Source: Clostridia bacterium
GTDB lineage: Bacteria; Bacillota; Clostridia; Oscillospirales; Acutalibacteraceae
DNA: 8,604 bases
Assembly: GCA_900754145.1 (NCBI GenBank)
Contig: CAAEBW010000249.1
Span: 1-8,604, forward strand
Reading direction: 5' to 3'
Notes under the pieces: model-generated
Database searches by the model: none
Seen by the model: only the letters and a program-made list of their open reading frames with translations
What the model was told of the DNA's origin: nothing
Program-made: the position numbers and the translations under genes
Part shown: piece after piece, positions 5,475-8,604 of the stretch
Position numbering within the stretch: the stretch's first letter is position 1
How the letters are laid out: every line of letters begins with the position of its first letter

Positions 5475-7079
5475 ATGGCATATCAGGCGCTTTACCGCAA
5501 ATACCGCCCGCAGACCTTTTCGGAGGTTGTCGGTCAGGAGCATATAACCGAAACGCTCAAAAACGAGCTTGCCTCTAATAAGACCGTCCACGCCTACCTT
5601 TTCACGGGAACAAGGGGAACGGGCAAGACAAGCTGTGCTAAAATTTTAGCAAAGGCGGTAAACTGCTTAAACCCGCAGGACGGCGATCCCTGCCTTAAGT
5701 GCGAAAGCTGTCTTTCGGTCGCAAACGGCGAGAACACCGATATTGTCGAGATTGACGCCGCCTCAAACAACAGCGTTGACAGTATAAGGGAGCTTAGAGA
5801 TCAGGTTTCGTTTGCCCCCGCCTCCTCAAAGTACCGCGTTTATATTATAGACGAGGTGCATATGCTTACCGTCAGCGCCTTTAACGCCCTTTTAAAAACC
5901 CTTGAGGAGCCTCCCGCCCACGTAATTTTTATACTTGCTACTACAGAGGTGCACAAGCTCCCCGCTACGATTCTTTCACGCTGTCAGCGGTTTGATTTTA
6001 AACGGATCGAGGCGGACAGAATCTGCGAACGCATACAGTATATCGCCGATAAAGAAGGTCTTTCCGTTACGGCGGGCGCGGCTTCGCTTATCGCCGCGGC
6101 GGCGGACGGCGGAATGAGGGACGCGCTTTCTATTTTAGACCTCTGTGCCTCGGCGGGGAAGAATATCGACGAGCAAACGGTGGAAAGCGTCTGCGGAATG
6201 GCGGGCGGCGACTACCTGATAAGCCTTGCCGATTATATTAAGGGAAAGGACACAGAGGGCGCGTTAATGCTTATAGATAAGCTTTACGGCAATTCGGTGG
6301 ATATTGGGCGCCTTTTGTCCGAGCTTACCTCGCATTACCGCGATTTGATGATAATAAAAACCGTAAAGGGCGAGAAAAAGCCTATTGTCTGCTCTGAAGC
6401 AAGGCTTAAAAGGCTTGAAGAGCAGGCGGCGGATTACGATATAAAGGATATAATGTATACCCTTTCCCTCTTACAGTCGGCAAACGCGGCTATGCAGAAC
6501 GGCAACCGCCGCTGTGAGATGGAAATGACGGTGATAAGGCTGTGCAACCCCGCACTTTCTTCTGATATCGCCTCGCTTGAGCGGAGGGTAAGCGCCCTTG
6601 AAAACGGTGTAGCAAGGGTAACACCCGCACCAGTAAAGGAACCGCCGATTAAGGAACAGCCTGTTACGGAGAGTCGGCAGTCACCGCCCGAGCCCGAGGA
6701 GGAAATCCCCCTGCCCGAGCCGCCCGAGGAAGCGCAGACCGCGGCAAGACCCGCGCAGAGCGGTGAAATAACGCCCGTCCAAAGCTGGGGTGAGGTTTTG
6801 AGTATTTTAAAAACCTCCTGCCCGCTTATAGCGGGGGTGCTAAAGGACTCGGCGGCGTACATTAAGGGGCAGTACCTTTTAATCGACGCGCCGAACACAC
6901 AGTTCCGCTCCCTTATAAACAGCGGCAACAGCACCTATAAGGACAGTATAAGAAAGGCGGCGCAAACGGTGCTTGGAGTTACCTATAAATTAGGTCCGTA
7001 CACCGCGGCAAAGCCGCAGGCAGAGGAAGACCCGCTCGTAGCTCTTGCGGACAAGCTCAAAAATTTTGAAATAAATTAA
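5475..7079 (+). CDS. dnaX: DNA polymerase III subunit gamma/tau (clamp loader)
   Basis: A 534-residue protein, close to Bacillus DnaX and shorter than E. coli tau. The AAA+ module is complete: Walker A GTRGTGKT (45-52), zinc-binding cysteines C64, C73, C76 and C79, Walker B IIDEVH (124-129), sensor 1 ATTE (155-158) and the SRC arginine finger (168-170). The collar/oligomerisation domain extends to about 365, followed by a Pro/Glu-rich linker (about 383-430) and a C-terminal domain (about 433-510) of the kind that contacts the polymerase. It uses ATP to load the beta clamp and couples the replisome. The ATG at 5475 is preceded by GGGAGGGTG. It follows the SRP RNA closely and leads the ybaB-recR group. 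I see no convincing A-AAA-AAG slippery site with a downstream structure, so only the full-length form is predicted. Codon use matches the flanking host genes. Confidence 0.97.
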   Translation: MAYQALYRKYRPQTFSEVVGQEHITETLKNELASNKTVHAYLFTGTRGTGKTSCAKILAKAVNCLNPQDGDPCLKCESCLSVANGENTDIVEIDAASNNSVDSIRELRDQVSFAPASSKYRVYIIDEVHMLTVSAFNALLKTLEEPPAHVIFILATTEVHKLPATILSRCQRFDFKRIEADRICERIQYIADKEGLSVTAGAASLIAAAADGGMRDALSILDLCASAGKNIDEQTVESVCGMAGGDYLISLADYIKGKDTEGALMLIDKLYGNSVDIGRLLSELTSHYRDLMIIKTVKGEKKPIVCSEARLKRLEEQAADYDIKDIMYTLSLLQSANAAMQNGNRRCEMEMTVIRLCNPALSSDIASLERRVSALENGVARVTPAPVKEPPIKEQPVTESRQSPPEPEEEIPLPEPPEEAQTAARPAQSGEITPVQSWGEVLSILKTSCPLIAGVLKDSAAYIKGQYLLIDAPNTQFRSLINSGNSTYKDSIRKAAQTVLGVTYKLGPYTAAKPQAEEDPLVALADKLKNFEIN

Positions 7080-7110
7080 CCTACAGGCTATTAGAATATT
7101 TATGAGTTGT

Positions 7111-7249
7111 CTTTTGCCTCCCTCTGACGAGGGAGGTGGCTCGACTTTGTCGAGACGGAGGGAGAGAAAGAGTAAAACACATAAAAACAATATTTTTCTC
7201 TCCCTCAGTCTGCTTCGCAGACAGCTCCCTCGTCAGAGGGAGCCAAAAG
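7111..7249. repeat. MITE-like palindromic element with four local hairpins
   Basis: A 139-bp imperfect palindrome in the gap between dnaX and ybaB. The outer 27-bp inverted repeats (7111-7137 and 7223-7249) match except at two positions. Each contains its own 8-bp hairpin: CCTCCCTC-TGAC-GAGGGAGG (7117-7136) and GCTCCCTC-GTCA-GAGGGAGC (7224-7243). Inside lie CTCGAC-TTT-GTCGAG (7140-7154) and GTCTGC-TTC-GCAGAC (7208-7222), then a further inverted pair GAGGGAGAGAAA (7158-7169) with TTTCTCTCCCTC (7195-7206). No coding capacity and no clear target-site duplication are seen. Similar CTCCCTC/GAGGGAG repeats are, as I recall, common in gut Clostridia genomes. It could act as a transcript-processing or attenuation site within the operon, or be a non-autonomous mobile element. 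It is the only copy in the window. Confidence 0.8.
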
Positions 7250-7305
7250 CATATTATTTTGATAAACCGTAAGTCTATAGGTTTAAATATTAAAGGAGAA
7301 TATAT

Positions 7306-7647
7306 ATGAAAGTAAGAATACCCAATTCAGGCGGACCTAACAATATGAACCAGATGCTAAAGCAGGCTCAGAAGATGCAGGCGGATATGGCGGCGCTCCA
7401 GGAGGATCTGGAGCAACGCGAGTACACCGCGGTATCGGGCGGCGGTATGGTTGAGGTCACGGTTGACGGCAAGCACCTTATTAAATCGGTAAAAATCAAG
7501 CCCGAGGCGGTAGACCCCGACGATGCAGAGATGCTCGAAGATTTAATCACCGTTGCGGTAAACGAGGCAATCGGCAACGCCGTAAAGGATTCCGAGACCG
7601 AGATGGGCGCTGTCACAGGCGGGCTTAATCTGCCGGGAATGTTTTAA
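7306..7647 (+). CDS. ybaB: YbaB/EbfC family nucleoid-associated protein
   Basis: A 113-residue protein matching the YbaB/EbfC (Bacillus YaaK) family: an N-terminal amphipathic helix rich in Met and Gln (about 13-36, [15 protein letters not shown]), a central beta-sheet [20 protein letters not shown] (46-65), an acidic [12 protein letters not shown] (71-82) and a C-terminal helix, ending in a Gly/Met/Phe-rich tail. Family members form dimers that bind DNA broadly and are linked to nucleoid organisation or DNA repair. The ATG follows AAAGGAG with 7-nt spacing. It starts 226 nt after dnaX, with the palindromic element in the gap, and its stop is 2 nt before the recR start, so recR is translationally coupled to it. 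The dnaX-ybaB-recR order is conserved across many bacteria. Confidence 0.95.
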   Translation: MKVRIPNSGGPNNMNQMLKQAQKMQADMAALQEDLEQREYTAVSGGGMVEVTVDGKHLIKSVKIKPEAVDPDDAEMLEDLITVAVNEAIGNAVKDSETEMGAVTGGLNLPGMF

Positions 7648-7649
7648 AA

Positions 7650-8249
7650 ATGGCAAATAACATAGTACCGCTTACCGAGCTTATCGCCCAGTTTGAGCGG
7701 CTTCCCGGTATCGGCAGAAAGACCGCGCAAAGGCTTGCCTTCAGTATTTTGGAACAGCCGCCCGAGCGCGCCGAAAAGTTTGCCGAAGCCCTTGTGAACG
7801 CGAGAAGAAAAATCCATTTCTGCAAGGTCTGTCAAGGACTTACCGACAAGGAGGTCTGCGACATCTGCGATGACAGCCGCCGTGACCGTTCGGTTATCTG
7901 TGTGGTTGCCGAGCCGAAGGACATTATGGCGTTTGAGCGCACGCGGGAATACGCAGGTCTTTACCATGTTCTGCACGGGGTCATTTCCCCGCTTGACGGC
8001 ATAGGACCCGACCAATTAAGAATAAAAGAATTAATGGCAAGGCTCGGTTCAGGCGAGGTAAACGAAATTATTATGGCTACAAACCCGACGGTCGAGGGGG
8101 AGGCTACGGCAAGCTACATTTCCCGCCTTGTTAAACCTATGGGGATTAAGGTCACCCGCCTTGCGTACGGAATACCCGTAGGCGGCGACCTTGAATATGC
8201 CGACGAATTTACCTTAGCCCGCGCCTTAGAGGGCAGAAACGAGATTTGA
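7650..8249 (+). CDS. recR: Recombination mediator protein RecR
   Basis: A 199-residue protein of the usual RecR length. It has an N-terminal helix-hairpin-helix with [13 protein letters not shown] (18-30), a zinc finger with C58, C61, C70 and C73, and a Toprim domain starting at [13 protein letters not shown] sequence (83-91, E88) and continuing through the [12 protein letters not shown] motif (143-154). The C-terminus carries [20 protein letters not shown] (174-193), a conserved signature. RecR forms a tetrameric clamp and, with RecO and RecF, loads RecA onto SSB-coated gaps. It starts 2 nt after the ybaB stop with no independent promoter visible, so expression follows ybaB. All key residues are present and the gene appears intact. 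Confidence 0.97.
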   Translation: MANNIVPLTELIAQFERLPGIGRKTAQRLAFSILEQPPERAEKFAEALVNARRKIHFCKVCQGLTDKEVCDICDDSRRDRSVICVVAEPKDIMAFERTREYAGLYHVLHGVISPLDGIGPDQLRIKELMARLGSGEVNEIIMATNPTVEGEATASYISRLVKPMGIKVTRLAYGIPVGGDLEYADEFTLARALEGRNEI

Positions 8250-8258
8250 GGTAAGAAT

Positions 8259-8477
8259 ATGACCGAAGAAAAGATAAAACGCATAAACGAGCTTGCGCGC
8301 AAGCAAAAGTCCGAGGGGCTTACCGAGGAGGAAAAGGCAGAGCAGTTCGCTCTTCGCCGCGAGTATATTGACGCTTATAAACAGAGCCTTATCGCTCAGC
8401 TTGAAAACACATATATTTTAGAGCCTGACGGCACAAAAAGAAAGGTCGGGCGGAAAAATGAAGCTCCTCTTAACTGA
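8259..8477 (+). CDS. DUF896/UPF0291 (YnzC) family protein
   Basis: A 72-residue protein matching the UPF0291/DUF896 family: a helical N-terminus with IKRINELARKQKSEGLTEEE (6-25), then EQFALRREYIDAYKQSLIAQLENTYI (28-53), a Gly-bearing turn and a basic tail KRKVGRK. Its two predicted helices form a hairpin. In Bacillus the relative YnzC lies in an SOS-induced operon, but its function is not settled, and nothing here shows SOS control. GAGGTAAG lies just upstream of the ATG and the gene begins 9 nt after the recR stop, so it is an operon member. Its last 20 nt overlap the next gene. Confidence 0.9.
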   Translation: MTEEKIKRINELARKQKSEGLTEEEKAEQFALRREYIDAYKQSLIAQLENTYILEPDGTKRKVGRKNEAPLN

Positions 8478-8604
8478 CTGTGCGACCCTGAAAGCAAACG
8501 GCGACCTCTCGCTTGATAATTTTAAGCAGTTCGGCGAGGTAAAAGAGTACGGTAATATAAGCCGCGCCGAGCTTTTAAGGGAAGCGGCTGATAACGATAT
8601 TATA
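8458..8604 (+). CDS. D-2-hydroxyacid dehydrogenase, N-terminus only (partial, runs off the window)
   Basis: The first 49 codons are visible, opening MKLLLTDCATLKANGDLS and continuing through QFGEVKEYGNISRAELL to ADNDII at the window end. This is the N-terminal substrate-binding half of the D-2-hydroxyacid dehydrogenase family, closest in feel to glycerate/hydroxypyruvate reductases, which begin with a short beta strand, TLNPGDLS-like turn and a GEV-type strand. The NAD-binding domain and catalytic Arg, Glu and His lie outside the window, so activity and substrate cannot be verified. The start overlaps the DUF896 gene by 20 nt, with only weak Shine-Dalgarno character (AAAGG and GGGCGG) upstream. 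Confidence 0.75.
   Translation, partial: MKLLLTDCATLKANGDLSLDNFKQFGEVKEYGNISRAELLREAADNDII

Noticed and set aside
6370..6382. Possible -1 frameshift site in dnaX (GAG AAA AAG)
   Set aside because: It lacks the sixth A of the A-AAA-AAG heptamer, and I see no downstream stem-loop or upstream Shine-Dalgarno stimulator; a shift would truncate within the collar region.
6434..6934. 166-codon open frame on the minus strand inside dnaX
   Set aside because: It is a shadow of the well-supported dnaX reading frame, with no ribosome binding site, no recognisable domain and low-complexity Ser/Gly content mirroring the Pro/Glu linker.
6990..7190. 66-codon minus-strand frame spanning the end of dnaX and half of the palindromic element
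   Set aside because: It depends on the repeat for its open frame and has no family resemblance.
7259..7287. Promoter-like TTGATA-17-TTTAAA before ybaB
   Set aside because: The transcription start would fall on or just before the ybaB ribosome binding site, and the -10 matches at only four positions.
7644..8015. 123-codon open frame on the minus strand inside recR
   Set aside because: It lies fully opposite recR, whose motifs are all intact; nothing supports independent coding.
1..8604. CRISPR array or tRNA genes
   Set aside because: No regularly spaced direct repeats and no tRNA cloverleaf or T-loop consensus were seen.

Overview
The window looks like a chromosomal segment of a Gram-positive anaerobe of the Clostridia, perhaps an Oscillospirales-type gut lineage. 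The evidence is the order SRP RNA - dnaX - ybaB - recR (the Bacillus/Clostridia arrangement), strong GGAGG-type ribosome binding sites, DUF896 (a Firmicutes family) and zinc-ribbon/DUF2628-like membrane proteins. The taxonomic placement is inference from gene order and style, not from a marker search.

Layout. Two gene blocks diverge from an AT-rich spacer at about 5100-5290. Rightwards (+) lie a small-type SRP RNA with its own promoter, dnaX (clamp-loader subunit), a compact palindromic MITE-like element, ybaB, recR, a DUF896 gene and the start of a D-2-hydroxyacid dehydrogenase cut by the window end. Leftwards (-) lie a two-gene type II restriction-modification cassette (C5-cytosine methyltransferase, then a HaeIII-family endonuclease), followed by a tight run of housekeeping or envelope genes. 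These are a GlmU-C-like left-handed beta-helix protein, a NUDIX hydrolase, two paralogous zinc-binding multi-pass membrane proteins, and the first 11 codons of galU.

How the genes work together. The + block concerns replication, recombination and protein targeting. The - block points to nucleotide-sugar and envelope metabolism (GlmU-like protein, GalU), with two unexplained membrane zinc-ribbon proteins translationally tied to it. The restriction-modification cassette is visibly richer in A+T than its flanks and probably a later insertion in the divergent spacer. It has a near-consensus promoter and no visible terminator, so it may now drive the envelope operon.

Most interesting observations: (i) GGCC, the site expected for a HaeIII-family system, occurs only three times in 8.6 kb by eye, and only once outside the cassette; (ii) the 139-bp element between dnaX and ybaB shows compensatory base changes that keep four local hairpins intact; (iii) the SRP RNA ends in a terminator-like stem and U-tract only 29 nt before the dnaX start; (iv) the paired RING/zinc-ribbon membrane proteins have no assigned function. 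I found no CRISPR array, tRNA, transposase or integrase. The closest thing to an undescribed system is the palindromic element and the zinc-ribbon pair.
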